NCBI GenBank assembly: GCA_050084985.1
Contig: JBITNC010000001.1
Location: 64,976,001 to 65,040,000 of the forward strand
Source: Nageia nagi
Lineage: Eukaryota; Pinophyta
Length of the DNA stretch: 64,000 nt
Reading direction: 5' to 3'
Shown: one piece after another, positions 45,089-56,930 of the stretch
How positions within the stretch are numbered: the stretch's first letter is position 1
Layout of the letters: every line of letters begins with the position of its first letter
Position numbers and translations under genes: made by a program
The notes under the pieces: generated by a model
What the model was told of the DNA's origin: nothing
What the model saw: only the letters and a program-made list of their open reading frames with translations
Database searches by the model: none

Positions 45089-45110
45089 TTTTCCCCCATT
45101 TTGAATTATC
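45089..45110 (-). other. Polypurine tract of Gypsy-2
   Basis: The minus strand reads GATAATTCAAAATGGGGGAA AA, matching GATAATTCAAAAAAGGGGCA before the Gypsy-1 LTR. Confidence 0.75.
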
Positions 45111-46990
45111 TGCTAATTATAAGTGGGAGATAATTCAAAACTCTACATTTCTAAAGGTGGGTGTATTCAAGTTTCTTAACTTGTATTTTTGACTCTAGTC
45201 GATGCTTAGCATTAACTTATTCTCTATAATAAGGTAAATTTGATTGTTTGAATCATGATTAAATATATTTTTGATCTTTGCATTTGAAGCATTTTGAAAA
45301 TAGTGGTTTCATATTATTAAAGAAATACTTATGTGTATCACTATAACAAATGATGTTATATGATAGGTAGATGATGATGATCTCATCTCCATACACCTAA
45401 GCTAGTATGTGATAAAGAAGTTTACTTTATGAATATAGTTGATTTGATTGTTCTACTCTTTGTCCTAATAGTGGGGTTACATGATGATCTTGTAAAAACA
45501 TTCATACTATGTATTTATTTATGTTCAAGTTTTCAAATTTTAGATCACTCATAAGTTTTTCTTTTTCCAAAACCTATTGTGTTAGTCAAAGCAACAAGTA
45601 AGAGGCTTGCTCATTTTTTCTTTTACATATTTTTCATTTTTTTCATATATTTTTGTATTGCCTTGTTTGGAACTCAAAATGAGATACTAGAAGGAGGTAT
45701 TAAAGATTATGTACTTTTTATCACCTGACTTGTGTGTTTGACTCTTGTGTCAATGTTTTAAATGGACTTAGTCTCTCGAATAAATCAAACTTGATTGGTC
45801 AAATCATGATTAAATCATGTTCTAATCTTTTGCACTTGATGTGTTTTGAAAATAATTATGATGTACACCAAAATATCATTATGTCTATCTCCATATTGTA
45901 TGATGTTTGTGGAAGTTATGTGAAAATACTCTAGTTCATCTTCATATGCCTAAGTGAGTACATGATAGTAAGCTTGTCTTATGTATACATATGATTTGAT
46001 TTTACTGCTCTTTATCTCGATTGTGATGTTACATGATGATCTTGCATAAAAGGTCATTCCATGCTTTTAAATTAGGTTCAATTTCTCAAAGCTTGAATCA
46101 TTTGTGAGACTCAATCATTTTTAAACATATTACTTTGGTTGTCTTAACAAATAAAAAACTTATTCATTTTGATTTCAACACACTTTCACTCCTTTTTTCT
46201 CTTTTTTTTTGGGTTCTATAAGGACCATGTTGAAGCATCATAAAGAGGGATTTAATAATTTTTTATGTATATATACTTATATACTCATATATTTTGGTAT
46301 AGCCTAATTTATAACTAATTACGAGATACTAAAAGAAGGTTTACAATTTTGTATTTTTATTCCATTTTGAAAATTTTGATATTTAGGTGGTTGTAGACTT
46401 TGGTACTAGTTATCAGCATTCTATATCAATTACTAGCATCCAACCTAAAATTGTTGGCATCTAAGGTCACTAGTCAAATAAAAAGGAAAGGTGAGTTATC
46501 ATTTTCTAATTTGTATTTTATAGTTTTCCATAGCTCTTACCAATTTTCCATGCCCTTTTCATCATTTGACTCCCTATTTAGTTATGCTGTCACTTTCTAT
46601 AAATCAACATGCCATCAAGGAGGAGACTAGCTATCTAGAAGAGGCTAATCAAGGATGAGGTAGGGTTTTAAAATCCTCTTTTTTATTTTTTAACTTAATA
46701 ATTCATTTCTAAATCTAAAATTAAAAAATAGAAACCATAAGATTAGTTATTTTTACATTTAAAATATTTTTGATGGCTTAGATTTTAGTTTTAGACTAGT
46801 TTTTAGTATTTTTTGAATTTTTTAGTAATTTTAGCCACGATCATTAGCAAAATCCAAAGAGTTTTAGAGTCATTGGTGTTTAGCGGATGGACACCAATGA
46901 CTCTGCAACTTAGTTTCCCAGTCATCGATGTTTTTCCCTTAAGTAATTTTTTTACTTAGCTTAATTTACTATTTACCCTAGGTTCAATAT
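45111..46990. other. Gypsy-2 3' region, noncoding part
   Basis: AT-rich. Two stretches near 45180-45480 and 45715-46050 resemble each other ('tcatgattaaat...tttga', 'gatgttacatgatgatcttg'), so an old duplication of about 540 bp is likely. No gene seen. Confidence 0.45.
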
Positions 46991-47121
46991 GTTTTTGACC
47001 CTAGTGTTTGTTATCCCATCATTCTCCAAGACGGATGTCCATTTCTTACTACCATAAACACACCTTTTTCTAGAGCATGGGTTTTAGAGTTGGACCCTAC
47101 ATTGGTCACATTCACTAGTAG

Positions 47122-48130
47122 TACCCTCTTGTGGAAGCTTTGCAAGAGAGATATGGCTCTACCACTTCTACTTTCCATATCTTAATGAGGGAGATGACTA
47201 TCACAATGGAAGAAATGCATCATATCTACCACCTACCTATTCATGGCCAGTGGATTCAACACATCATCAATAGGGGAAATGCTTAGCCTATAGTCTCTTA
47301 TCTATATGGAGCTAATAGGGTTGATATGATAATGTATAAGATCAACTCAAGTAGGATCAAGTATTTTCAATATTGGCATGAGGATCAATAGGGAAGCATC
47401 AAGTTATCCTTTTTGATGGGCTTGATCTAGTACTATGCTTTGCTTGACTTGGCTAGTGGTCAATTCCCATGGTCATTACTTCCCATTATTGCATATGTGA
47501 TGCAACATGGTACCATTTTCACTTGAGCTCCCACTTTGTTGGTATAATGTTATAGCAAGTTATTATTTTATTCACAATGTCATATGACTCCTTTTTCAAT
47601 CATGATCACTTTACAAGCATGGGCATTTGAGCACATTTCTATTGCATGTCCTTACGATCTTCCCATTCCTAGTTTTATAGATCATGGATAGTATTTGATA
47701 GGCATTTTGAGATGGAGGGAGAATTTTTACATCCATCCTACTAATGGAATTCATAGAGACATTCACTTCTACCATATGATGCTTAGCTAGCTTATGCCTG
47801 ACCATGTCAAGTTTTGATGTTATCATTGTATCCAGTGTGGAATGAGTTAGAAGTAGAGCTTATAAGCATTTGAAAGGTGAGGGTTAGTGATTTGTAGATA
47901 CATTTTTTTGATTATTTTTAGTTTAAGTGTGTTAGGATCCAGTTTGGTCTTATACAAGATATTCCTCTAGAACCTATTAGGTACTAAAGAGAGGTAACCC
48001 TTCCTAAGGAGGGTCTTGAGCCTCTAGTTTATGCTGAGCTTGATCGTACAGGTGATGAGGATATTGATGAAGAGACAAATGCAAATGATTTCAAGGTTAC
48101 AAATTTTTTTGCTACCTAGTGGTAGATTGA
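47122..48130 (+). pseudogene. Plant mobile domain (PMD) pseudogene, antisense within Gypsy-2
   Basis: Plus-strand frame with about eight stops over some 240 codons. It shows YPLVEALQERYGS, STFHILMREMTITMEEM and IYHLPIHGQWIQHII, then ITLQAWAFEHISIACPYDLP. These fit PMD hallmarks: FH...GE.TITLEDV...LPI.G and LQ.WAWE. (PMD is the MAIN/aminotransferase-like family, with roles in silencing in plants and frequent association with transposons.) A later stretch in another frame (RIQFGLIQDIPLEPIRY, near 47934) looks like the family's C-terminal part, followed by an acidic tail. It lies between the integrase end and the 3' LTR of Gypsy-2, opposite to it. Further remnants may continue to 48742 and after Copia-2. 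Confidence 0.65.
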
Positions 48131-48742
48131 GCTATAGGAGGCTAAGGAGGGTGAATAGAATTATTGAGTGTGGTAGCGCATAGATGGTATTATTATAGAA
48201 ACTATCATAGGGGAGGAGCATGATGTAGAGATGGGTCTTATAGAGGAAATTTCTAGAGATGGTGGTTTAGGTAGAGGAGGATTTTCCTCATGGTGAGGGA
48301 ATCTTAGAGGAGAGGAGAGTAACTTTAAAGGGATGTAGTTATGACTTTGTACTTGGTGATATTGAAGAGCTTAAGTTTTTACTTGGGTAATCTCAATCAT
48401 CACTTGATCAATTATACCAGGAAAATAAATTCTTGTGAGCTCAACTACAATATCTTAGGCATTCAAAAGAGGATAGGATCTAATACAGGGTATATCAAGA
48501 TAGGTATAAGTGTGAGAGGTATATAGCATGAGACATGATCTAGTCCCTTCACTAGTAGATGGGTATCAAGGGCATTATAAGGGGAGTAAAGATACACTTA
48601 ACTAACTTTTTCAAAGATATATGCAAATAGAGGGGCTAGTACCATGGATGTTTTGGCACTTGGCTAGTTGATATTCCTACATAAGCTTCTAATTTGGTAT
48701 ATCCCATCCTTCCTCCAAACTATGTTCCTTTGGATATCTACA
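48131..48742 (+). pseudogene. Possible C-terminal continuation of the PMD ORF
   Basis: Short open stretches, Glu/Gly-rich, on the same strand. No motif I can name. It runs to the Copia-2 insertion site CTACA (48738-48742). Confidence 0.35.
48738..48742. repeat. Target site duplication of Copia-2, left copy
   Basis: CTACA, identical to 56659-56663 across the element. Confidence 0.9.
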
Positions 48743-49211
48743 TGATGAATTTAATCCTTTTTGAATAAACTCTAAACTATTAAGATGTCATTAAGGTTCA
48801 TACAACATCAATACAAAAAACTCAATAACATAAGACAATCTCACAAATAACATAAGATATAAGTGGTTCCTCCCTCCTTGGGAGTACATCCACTAACTAA
48901 GATCTTCTTATTCTGAATGACTCTTATAGAATATCTCCTCTCTCTTCAAACCCTAATTCTAGCTTTAGAACAATTTCAATATAATTAGAGGAGGGCTACC
49001 TCTCGATTTATAAGGAGAAACCCATCCTTTAACCTCCCTTTAACCCAAGGGTAAGGTTAAAGATATTTCTATTGTAATCCTATTTCTAAATTTATTCCTC
49101 TTTCTATTTTTATTCCCTTAATACTTTAAGGTATCTAAAGATACTTTAAGCATTAAGTGAAAATACATTTAAAGAGAAATATAATACAATATTACGTTAT
49201 AAATTCTAACA
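48743..49211 (-). repeat. Copia-2 3' LTR (469 bp)
   Basis: On the minus strand it starts TGTTAGAATTTATAACG and ends AATTCATCA. It pairs with 56196-56658. Confidence 0.93.
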
Positions 49212-49220
49212 CTTCCCCTT
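49212..49220 (-). other. Copia-2 polypurine tract
   Basis: The minus strand reads AAGGGGAAG directly before the 3' LTR. Confidence 0.8.
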
Positions 49221-50114
49221 AATGTAATATTGAGATAGAGCTTAGAGAAAGAAGAACGAGAGTAAGATAGAGAGTTGTCCTCTAATAAGATACAAGTAGA
49301 GATGAGAACTTTTACATCATTGAGAAATAAGCAAGATCTTAGTTTGAGACTCATTACAACACCATTTGATAAAATGGTTTACAATACAATCATTAACCAT
49401 AACTAGTCTCACTATAAGTATAGTTGATCAACATTGAGTTAATATGTTAGCCTCCATGAGCTATATAAAGTAACTTGCATTCTCAAGATGAAACTTGCAA
49501 GCTACAAGAAGCTCATAAATAATACTAGTTAGATGCATTATATAAACATTTATATCAATCACAAGATAAATGAACTAAGTAATGCCATCCATAAACTAAT
49601 CAATGATGCACTATAAGTCATCACAAAGATGCCAAGCCAATACTTATAGTCATGTATTGTATATATGAAACATGTGTTGATCAAACAAGAGCATATGCAT
49701 ATATAATGAACTCACATATAGATAACCAAATAGTACCAACAAACACATATTGATTCCTCACAAAGTGATAATAAAAAAAATGTACCATGAGTTCCTCATA
49801 GAGAGTGAACTAACCACAAAGGTGTACATTTATATAAATACTATACAATAAAAAATCCTCCTAGGAATGAAGTTGTCATCATATACATGAATTCATATAG
49901 GAATACAAACTTCACTACCATAAGAAACTATCAAAGTGAGCACACAAAGTTTCTTAACATGGCTAGTGAATAAATTAGGAGAGATAAATTTTTCACTAAT
50001 ATAATGTGCTTGGATTTGTGATACACTATAAGTCATCCAAGCTCATACTTCTAGTTACCAACAAAGGAATGTATAAACAAAAGATACAAACCAAACAAAA
50101 GTTGAACAAATTTA
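49221..50114. other. Copia-2 3' untranslated region
   Basis: About 900 bp AT-rich between the RNase H end and the PPT, with two short similar stretches containing CATCACAA or CACTATAAGTCATC. No gene seen. Confidence 0.6.
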
Positions 50115-50850
50115 TTAATAAGAAAGAAATGATAATAGATTCAATAAGAATTCAACGTTTACATCCCTTTTTAAGGGCAACTTCACCAACCTAATAGACT
50201 CCCTAAGCTTACAAAATTGAGCTTCAAGAAGGGGCTTGGTGAACAGTTCAATAGAGTTTAGGATTGATGGACAATATTGCAAGTGTAGAAGACTATCCAA
50301 AACCTTTTCTCTGATGAAGTGAGCTTGGATTTCTATGTGCTTTATTCTTTGATGGAAAATAGGATTTTTTACTAAAGTAATAGTTGATTGATTATCTAAA
50401 GAAATTTGAGATACAAGAAGTTGCTCATACCTAACTTCTTGCGTAAGATACCTCAACTAGATGGCTTCTTGGGTTGTAAGTGACATTGCATGGTATTCAA
50501 CCTTAGTGGTGGAGAGTAAAGTAGTAGGCTACTTCTTAGAAGCCCAAAAGATAGCACCTAAACCAAGACTAGACACATAAGAAGAGGTTGATTTTTTTTC
50601 ATCTCTATCTCCCCCATAATCAAAATCTAAAAATCCTGAGAGAATAAACAAGGGCAACTTATCATATTTGAGAGCAAAATCTTAAGTGCCCATAACATAC
50701 CTCAAAATTTTCTTAACAACATTGAAGTGCTCACCATATGGATTTTGCATAAAAAGAGCCATCAAATTCATGGAAAAGGTAATATTTGGTGTGAAGATAG
50801 TCAAGTAAAGAATACTACCAATAAGTTGCCTGTAAGCTATAGCATCTAAT
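50115..50850 (-). pseudogene. Copia-2 RNase H and C-terminus
   Basis: Open from 50456 to 50115: VRYEQLLVSQISLDNQSTIT, LVKNPIFHQRIKHIEIQAHF, IREKV and ELFTKPL, typical of copia RNase H. The earlier part reads YRQLIGSILYLTIFTPNI and GDRDEKKSTSSYV, with one or two stops. Confidence 0.92.
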
Positions 50851-51620
50851 AACTAAGAGTTGGAACTAAGAGACATAATCATTCTATGAGAGATAGGTAT
50901 TGCAGCATGCTTACACTCTTCCATTCCAAAATTTTGCAAGATATCTGAGATATACTTAGATTAACTAAGGTAAGTATAATCCTAACATTGGTACACTTGC
51001 ATACTAAGGTAATAATGCAATAGACCAAGGTTTATCATTTCAAAGGTTACATTAAGTTTGGAGATGCACACTTAAATGAGGACTACATTATTCCTTATAA
51101 TCAATAGATCATCAAAATAAAGAAGAATCAAGATTAAGTCTTATCCTTGGTTGAGCACATAAAGATCTATATCAAAGAAGCATTTATAAAAACTAATGTC
51201 CTCAAAGAATCTTGAAATCTTATGGTATCAGGCCCTAGGTGCTTGCTTAAGTCCATACAAAGACTTCTCTATCTTGCAAACAAAAGATTCTTTGGTTTCC
51301 ATAATAAATGCTTCTGGTTGATTCATGTATAATTCCACATCATTTCCCTAATAGTAGGCATTTTTTCCACTAAAGCAAAGGTTTTCTCATAATCAATTCT
51401 ATATTTTTGAGCAAAACCTTTGGCTACTAACCTTGCTTTGTATTTCTTAATTTCTCCAACTAAATTATATTTTACCTTATAAACCCATTTGTTACCAATC
51501 ACATTGTGTTCATTAGGATAAGGAACCAAATCCCAAGTTTGATTCTTCATTAAAGCCTCATATTTCACTTTCATGGCATTCATCCAACATTCCTACTTGG
51601 AAGCTTCTTTGAATGATAAG
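50851..51620 (-). pseudogene. Copia-2 reverse transcriptase
   Basis: 51583-51323 is open: [40 protein letters not shown] and [20 protein letters not shown]. The rest (51320-50850) is frame-shifted; SLCMDLSKHLGP, in place of SLYGLKQAP, and the YVDD block can only be traced by comparison with Copia-1. Confidence 0.88.
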
Positions 51621-52860
51621 GGCTCATCTTACTATCAATTTTGGTAAAAAAATTTTATTTAATGTCATACTCCTTGTTATCCTTGAGTTTGAGAGTTTTG
51701 TTCCTTAGGTGACAAATCTACACTGACATCCATCTAGTTAAGTGTAACAAAAGAATCATCATCCTTATCTAGGTTTTAATAAGAAGTAAATTCTTGAAGA
51801 AGTTCAATGAATTTGACATCCCTTGAGATAAAAATTACTCTAACAAAAGGTTGATATAGCCTGTATCCTCTATGCTAATTATCATAACCAACAAAGATAC
51901 ACTTTTCAGATCTCTTATCCATCTTATTCCTTTTGTCATGAACAACAAAGGCATAAGCATCATAACCAAAGACCCTAAAGTAAGAGATGTTAGGTTTATT
52001 TCCTATCCATGCATCATACAGAGTTTTTCTTTCATCTACTTTCATAGGATATCTATTTAAGATGTAGATTGTAGTATTTACAACTTGACCTCATAAGAAG
52101 TTAGGAGGATCACCCAACATACATATAGCCATTTCTTGAATGGTTCTATTCTTCTTTTTAGTTACACCATTCTGTTGAGGAGTATAAAGGATTTTAAACT
52201 ACCTCTTGATTCCATACTTGGGTATAATAATCATTGAATTCATTGCTATTATATTCACCCCCATTATTAGATCTTAACATCTTGATTTTGAATTCAGATT
52301 GATTTTCTACCAAGGTTTTGATATCAAAGGTTTGATCATTGTGCTCTAAAAGATAACCAAATGTCATCCTACTAAAGTCATCAATAAAGGTCAAAACATA
52401 AGATGCTCCCCTTAGAGACTTAATTGGAAATGGATCTATCAAATTTGAATGCACAAGCTAAAGAAGTTGAGTTGCTCTAGTTGCCTTATCCTTAGCAAAT
52501 TTTTATTGATACATTTTACCTAGAATGCACTTCTCATAAAGACCAATTGTAGGTGATATTGCAAGCAAACCTTCCATAAGTTCATGAACTTTCATAATTT
52601 GAATGTTCTTATGGTTAAGGTGGCCTAAACAATGGTGCCAAAGATTGCTTCTAGAGCAAATATTAGTTGCAAGGCACATATTTGTTGGAGATTGATCCAC
52701 AATGTAAGTATCATCTTTCATTGATCCTTTCATCAAAATAGAAAGACCCTTTTTCATGCACCAAGAGTGTGAAGTAAAATCAAAAGAGTAACCTTTCTTT
52801 GCAACCTAAACTATAGAAAGAAGATTCATAGTGAGTTTAGGCACATAAAGCATATTCTCA
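51621..52860 (-). pseudogene. Copia-2 gag-pre-integrase and integrase
   Basis: It reads NLWHHCLGHLNHKNIQIMKV (zinc-domain His pair) and YEKCILGKMYQ (Cys partners), then SLRGASYVLTFIDDFSRM and MLRSNNGGEYNSNEF. The second catalytic position reads Asn-Asn instead of Asp-Asn. TAA and TGA codons break it near 52500 and 52190. The integrase tail continues to about 51650. Confidence 0.9.
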
Positions 52861-54030
52861 AGAATCCTTCCTTGCAACCACACACTCCCAATACCTTGAA
52901 CTTCAAGGAATAAATTATCACCTATCACAACTGCATCTTTTTTATACTTATGAAAGTTTTCAAACTTATCTTTTTCAAAATACATGTGATTAGTGCATCC
53001 AGAATCAATAATCCAACCATAGGAAAAAGTGCGAGACTTAGAGTAAAAAGTAGCAACATAACCAGAATGTTTGTTCTTCTTCTTATTATTAGAATTGTTT
53101 GATTTTCTAGATCCTTTTTCACCTTGACCTTTCTTTTTCTTAAAGTAGTCAACTTCCTTATGGCCATAGATGCTACAAAAATTACAATTTCCATCTTACT
53201 CTTTCTTTTTCTTACGGTAATCAGCTTCCATATGACCATAGATGTTACAAAAATTATAATTTCCATCAAATTTGTCTTTGGTTCTCTTGGAATTATCTTG
53301 ATCATAATTTTTTATAGTTACACCATTCTTGAAGTTCTTCTTAGGAGCATGAGAACCATTCTTTTGATTATGACCCTTCTTTTTAAAGTGAGGGTTCATT
53401 GGTCCTAGTGCCACACAAGATTTCTTAAGAGTGGTGAGCAAAGCTTTATTGTTAAGTGTTTCCTCATATTTTAATAGATGCTTAGATAGAATTTTCAAGG
53501 AGACCACTTCTTTCTTATCATTAAGCTTAGTTTCAATAATAGTCTCAATATGGATAAACTTAGTAGAAAGACTTTGCAGGATGATGAAAGTCAAAAACTC
53601 ATCAATGATCTAATTGTAACCACATCCCACAAGCTAATTCCTAAGATCAATGATCTTATTTAGATATATTGCAACACTTTATTTTTCTTCTTTATGAGTT
53701 TGTAGTAATTTTTGAAGAATGGTAAACTTCCTAGAGGCTTTAGTGCCAAGATAAATACTCTTTAGTTGATCCTAAGCTTCTTTTGTAGAGTTTGAAGAAG
53801 ATATCATGAGAAGGATCTCATCTAAAACTACATAAAAGATCATAGAGGTTGTAAAATATTTTTTTGTGTTGTAAGCTTCAATTTCCTTATCCCTAGATGG
53901 AGCAACTTGATTTTCACTAATAATCATCCAAATTTTTTATTCTTGAAGTTTTGCTTTCATTCTAGGTTCCCAAATGCCAAAGTTGGAACCATTCAAGATA
54001 TGCTTAGGTGCAAACGAGTCTTCCATTGCT
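52861..54030 (-). pseudogene. Copia-2 gag with doubled zinc knuckle, and protease
   Basis: It begins MEDSFAPKHILNGSNFGIWE at about 54026 (UBN2-type copia gag), with core LLTTLKKS ... downstream. Two knuckles lie about 60 bp apart near 53165-53260: NFCNIYGHMEADYRKKKK and NCNFCSIYGHKEVDYFKKKK. Both have lost the last Cys to Tyr. The protease follows, with WIIDSGCTNHM near 53010. Stops are scattered. Confidence 0.88.
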
Positions 54031-54734
54031 ACAAAATAATATGAAGGAGATAAATAATATAAACATATATGTTAAATTTAAAAAAAAAAATCATCATGAA
54101 AATACATGTATGATCAACAAATCAAATGTCGAACTATTCAAGAATAATAACCATACATCCAACATCTTCATCATAAATAATAATTGTAAAGAGTTGAAGC
54201 CTGTTTTCTTATCTAAAAATTAGGCCTTCACTAGATGCTTGCAAGGAACACAAGTTTTACCAATCCTTAGTTTCCCTTAGGTATAAATATACTCCTATAA
54301 GAAGAAGTACTAGCCATTTTTCAAGGTTGTGATGTATATTGGATCGACTAAATTAATTATCTTGATTAAGTTTTCAATTTTCCTCCTAGGTTATCAGGAT
54401 AATCTCTAAATAGATGGGGGGACATGTGGTATCACTATAGACATACCTATCCACCTATATGGAGTTAAATATAGACCAATAGAGGACTTAAGAGCAATTG
54501 AGAAGTATGAACTTTTCACCACTCGGGTCATCGGATCAAAAGGCTCCAGTCTACCTTATCCTAGCCTTATGGCTTCCTAAACAAGTCATGTTGTAGAATA
54601 ATCATGTGGATGTGTTCATTTTAGGAAAAATAATTTTTCAATGTTTACGTACTTTATGTATAAAGTAAAGTGCAAAATAAAAAATGCTTTAAATGTAAAA
54701 CTTCATCCACACTTTTACCATAGGTATGAGCTAA
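54031..54734. other. Copia-2 leader, single-copy part
   Basis: AT-rich with no supported gene; the open frame at 54008-54223 is Asn/Lys-rich and unsupported. Confidence 0.5.
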
Positions 54735-55110
54735 AAAGTCCAATGGGTTTTGTTAATAACACCTAATGGACTTTTTTTTTACAATGTGTTCATTTAAATT
54801 TTAAAAAACCACATTAATTTAAGTAACAACATTTAACCCTAATATTCCAATGGGTATTGTTAAAAATCTCTAATGGATCTCTTTTAACAAAGGTTGATTA
54901 ATTTAAGTACCCACATTAATTTAAGTAACAACATTCGAATCCTAAGAGTCCAATGGGTATTGTTAGAAACCCCTAATCGATTCTTTTAACAAAGGCTCAT
55001 TATAATAACCACATTATTAAAGTAACAACATTTGATCTCTAAGAGTCTAATGGGTATTGTTAAAAACCCCTAATAGATCTTTATACAAAAAAGGTTCATT
55101 AAACTCTCCC
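54735..55110. repeat. Leader minisatellite 1 of Copia-2, four units of about 90 bp
   Basis: The unit contains TCCAATGGGTATTGTTA, CCCCTAATGGATCTTT and AAGTAACAACATT. Copies begin near 54740, 54848, 54950 and 55045. Confidence 0.85.
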
Positions 55111-55639
55111 CTTTGTTACTTAAAAATAAATAATTCGTTAGCCATCCACATGTGCAATAATTAAGATTTAGGAAAAAATTTAAATTATACATTTAAAATT
55201 ATTTCTCTTTAAAAAAAATACCCAAACAAAGGTTTGCATGCATAATTAATATGAACATTAAAATGAAAAAATTAATTCATGCTAATAATGAATCCTTATA
55301 TGTGATAAATGTATTCATCCACATTAATCCAAGCTTACATTAACTCATGCAAGATTCAAAAAGTTATTAAGTGCTTAAATTAAGTTGTAAAATAACACTT
55401 AATTAGTAATTTAGTAAGCTTGTAATATATATATTATAAAAAGCTTGAATGTTAAAAACATGCAATGTTTGAAAAACTTGCAATATTGTTTGCTGAAGAA
55501 AAGGAGGGCATGAATGGACAACTGGAATTTTTTATTTGTTTTTTTTATAAATAGATTATAATTAATAAATAAACTATTAATTTGTAATAACATAATTTTT
55601 AATTTTTGAATCTGTATATATTTTTTTTTATATACTACC

Positions 55640-55850
55640 TTATATGCATGTAATAATGTATGATATTTGCAAGCAATAATGCATGGTTTTTTTATGCATG
55701 GAATAATGCATGTTTTTTTAATTAATACATGCAATAATGCATGCTTTTTTTTTTTTTATGAATGTAATAATGATGCTTTTTTTTTTTTCATGCATGCAAT
55801 AATGTATGCCTTTTTTTATGCATGCGATAATGCATGTCTTTTTTTATAAA
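55640..55850. repeat. Leader minisatellite 2 of Copia-2, about six units of 30 bp
   Basis: The unit is ATGCATGCAATAATGCATG followed by a T-run of varying length. Inverted TGCATGCA sites within it could fold. Met/Phe/Cys-rich frames here are by-products. Confidence 0.85.
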
Positions 55851-56180
55851 CAAACTAGTATTGTAAAAAATAATGTAATAACAACATCATGGTAAAAAAT
55901 TACAAAACTTGCAAATTTAGCTACACATTAAGAAATTTATTAAAAATTGCAACTAACAAATTACTATTAGTAGATAATAATGTATAGCAATTGAACTAAC
56001 ATGTTAGTAAACAAAAAATAAATTTTGCTAAACTTAAACTCATCACAAAAATTAGTGAAAAAAGGAAAATTTGACAAGAAGAGATAGAATATTATACCTT
56101 CAAATTTTTTTACCTCAACAAAGTATATGTAGAAGTGAAGGAATGACCCTCAAAGATGTTGATGAGAAGATTTCAAGAAT

Positions 56181-56193
56181 TGCTTTGATACCA
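56181..56193 (-). other. Primer binding site of Copia-2
   Basis: The minus strand reads TGGTATCAAAGCA, one base off the initiator-Met complement found in Copia-1. Confidence 0.85.
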
Positions 56194-56195
56194 CT

Positions 56196-56658
56196 TGATG
56201 AATTTAATCCTTTCTGAATAAACTCTAAACTACTAAGATCTCATGGAGGTTCATACAACATCAATACAAAAAACTCAATAACATAAGGCAATCTCACAAA
56301 TATCACAAGATATAAGTGGTTCCTCCCTCCTTGGGAGTATGTACATTAACTAATATCTTATTCTAAATGATTCTCTTATAAAATATCTCCTCTCTCTTCA
56401 AACCCTAATCCTAGCTTTACAACAATTCCAATACAATGAGAGGAGGGGTACCTCTCAATTTTTAAGGAGAAACCCATCCTTTACCCTCCCTTTAACCCAA
56501 GGGTAAGGTTAAAGATGTTTCTATTTTAATCCTATTTCTAAATTTATTCTTCTATTTTTATTCCCTTAATGCTTTAAGGTATCTAAAATACTTTAAGCAT
56601 TAAATAAATTTACATTCAAAGAGAAATATAATACAATATTACATTATAAATTCTAACA
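56196..56658 (-). repeat. Copia-2 5' LTR (463 bp)
   Basis: On the minus strand it starts TGTTAGAATTTATAATG and ends AATTCATCA. The adjacent target duplication CTACA is at 56659-56663. Confidence 0.93.
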
Positions 56659-56930
56659 CTACACACTTCCCTCTACAATAGCTAGTGAGACACAGGTGGT
56701 ACCTATGTACAAAGAGTCAAGGTAGGGATATAGCTATTTCTAGTAGGAGTGTTATTGATACTTCTTCTCATCATAGCATACATCATCAGAGCTTAGGGTT
56801 GTGGATCAAGAGAGGAGTATTGGTAGCCCTCCAGCACAAAGAGACCAAGAGATTGGGAAGACTAGTAATCATGGTGATGATGAGGGCAATGCTATGAGGA
56901 TTCCCCTAAGGATTGAATATTTGGTATTTG
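56659..56930 (+). pseudogene. Continuation of the PMD ORF after Copia-2 (possible C-terminal tail)
   Basis: It opens with the second CTACA copy. Open stretches on the plus strand, polar and disordered: GKTSNHGDDEGNA in one frame, SSRSVIDTSSHHSIHHQS in another. That this is the tail of the PMD ORF is inferred from strand and position only. Confidence 0.35.

Larger units (their letters stand above)
48743..56658 (-). mobile_element. Copia-2: complete Ty1/copia element with target duplication
   Basis: 7916 bp on the minus strand, flanked by CTACA on both sides. LTRs at 56196-56658 (5') and 48743-49211 (3') differ at roughly 8-9% by eye, so it is older than Gypsy-1. The coding order is gag, protease, integrase, RT, RNase H, which defines copia. 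Each part is broken by stops. Same family as Copia-1. Confidence 0.95.
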
